From an uncultured Lachnospiraceae bacterium (GTDB taxonomy: Bacteria; Bacillota; Clostridia; Lachnospirales; Lachnospiraceae), in NCBI GenBank assembly GCA_910579225.1, contig CAJTTI010000029.1, forward strand, positions 15,529 to 37,368: DNA of 21,840 nt. The letters are read 5' to 3'. Under the pieces are notes generated by a model. That model was given only the letters and a program-made list of their open reading frames with translations. It was not told the origin of the DNA and searched no databases. The position numbers and the translations under genes are program-made. Every line of letters starts with the position of its first letter. Position 1 is the stretch's first letter. Shown here in pieces: positions 21,515 through 21,840 of the stretch.

Positions 21515-21840
21515 CACTCTTCTATACATTTATCATCTGTTTTATCGCCGGTATCGGCGCTGGTCTTGGCACCGGATTTGCCGGTATGAGCGCTGCTGCA
21601 GTGATCAGTCCCATGCTGATCACATTCCTTCATATGGATCCCTATCATGCAGTAGGCATCGCCCTGGCCAGCGATGTACTCGCCAGTGCCGTCAGCGCCT
21701 GGACCTATGGAAAGAACAGGAATCTGGATATTAAAAACGGAATTCCCATGATGATTTCTGTTCTTGTCTTTACCGTTGTGGGAAGCTGGATATCCAGCCT
21801 GCTTCCCGGATCTGCCATGGGAAGTTTCTCCGTCTTTATG
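21511..21840 (+). CDS. TauE/SafE family membrane permease (partial, runs off the window)
   Basis: The first 110 residues are visible. The N-terminal helix FIICFIAGIGAGLGTGFAG has the glycine-rich start of TauE/SafE (sulfite exporter/DUF81) proteins, and the second helix region has MLITFLHMDPYHAVGIALAS. The family moves organosulfur anions or sulfite across the membrane; the substrate here is unknown. The start ATG 21511 has AGGGGGAA about 12 bases upstream and overlaps the stop of the MarR remnant by ATGA. With the regulator broken, expression may be constitutive or depend on an upstream promoter. Confidence 0.85.
   Translation, partial: MTLFYTFIICFIAGIGAGLGTGFAGMSAAAVISPMLITFLHMDPYHAVGIALASDVLASAVSAWTYGKNRNLDIKNGIPMMISVLVFTVVGSWISSLLPGSAMGSFSVFM

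Noticed and set aside
21348..21734. A 128-residue plus-strand frame
   Set aside because: It lies out of frame with both the MarR remnant and the TauE/SafE gene, which have clear family sequence.

Overview
The window reads as chromosomal DNA of a low-to-mid GC Gram-positive anaerobe, most likely a gut Lachnospiraceae (Blautia/Dorea/Mediterraneibacter-like). This rests on strong GGAGG ribosome sites, sigma-A promoters with 17-base spacers, lipoprotein signal peptides, a CGAAC-N4-GTTC type SOS box, an ECF-transporter S component, and the mix of AraC, MATE, GH13 and hybrid histidine kinase genes. The family is an inference from gene style; no rRNA or marker gene is present to fix it.

Layout. (1) 1-4380: the tail of an upstream gene with its terminator, then a hybrid sensor histidine kinase (396-2978) followed 5 bases later by a sugar-type solute-binding lipoprotein (2984-4282) with no ABC permease or ATPase. 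This looks like a two-gene sensory unit. (2) 4382-8691, all on the minus strand: an AraC regulator, a MATE exporter and a GH13 alpha-glucosidase. The exporter and the glucosidase each have their own promoter, and both promoters lie in a colinear 68-base element (51/68 identical) with two TCAWA half-sites 21 bases apart next to the -35. This is the clearest regulatory structure in the window. (3) 8998-11671: an uncharacterised lysine-rich coiled-coil protein co-transcribed with a YgjP-type zinc metallopeptidase and closed by a terminator, then a separate membrane-anchored C39-like cysteine peptidase. (4) 11726-14819: a complete Xer-type tyrosine recombinase with a dif-like 28-base site (two 11-base arms, 6-base centre) in its own 5' leader, divergent from a COG3044-type ABC-class ATPase. 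(5) 14839-15326: a short LysM membrane protein of the YneA type under a consensus promoter carrying three SOS-box-like sites. (6) 15459-18009: a sodium:neurotransmitter-symporter family transporter divergent from a LysR regulator, with a shared palindromic -35 hexamer. (7) 18021-20953: an ECF S component, a second MATE exporter with a perfect 10-base inverted repeat downstream of its promoter, and a divergent small lipoprotein. (8) 21019-21840: tRNA-Val(CAC) and tRNA-Ala(CGC) with promoter and terminator, a 5'-truncated and internally stopped MarR remnant, and the start of a TauE/SafE permease that runs off the window.

The one stretch over 300 bases without a gene is 8631-8997. It holds the araC promoter and the ribosome site of the next gene; I recognise nothing else in it. 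I saw no rRNA, CRISPR array, insertion sequence or recognisable riboswitch. The most interesting leads are the duplicated AraC operator-promoter, the dif-like site beside the Xer gene, the three-box SOS promoter, and the unexplained coiled-coil/YgjP pair.
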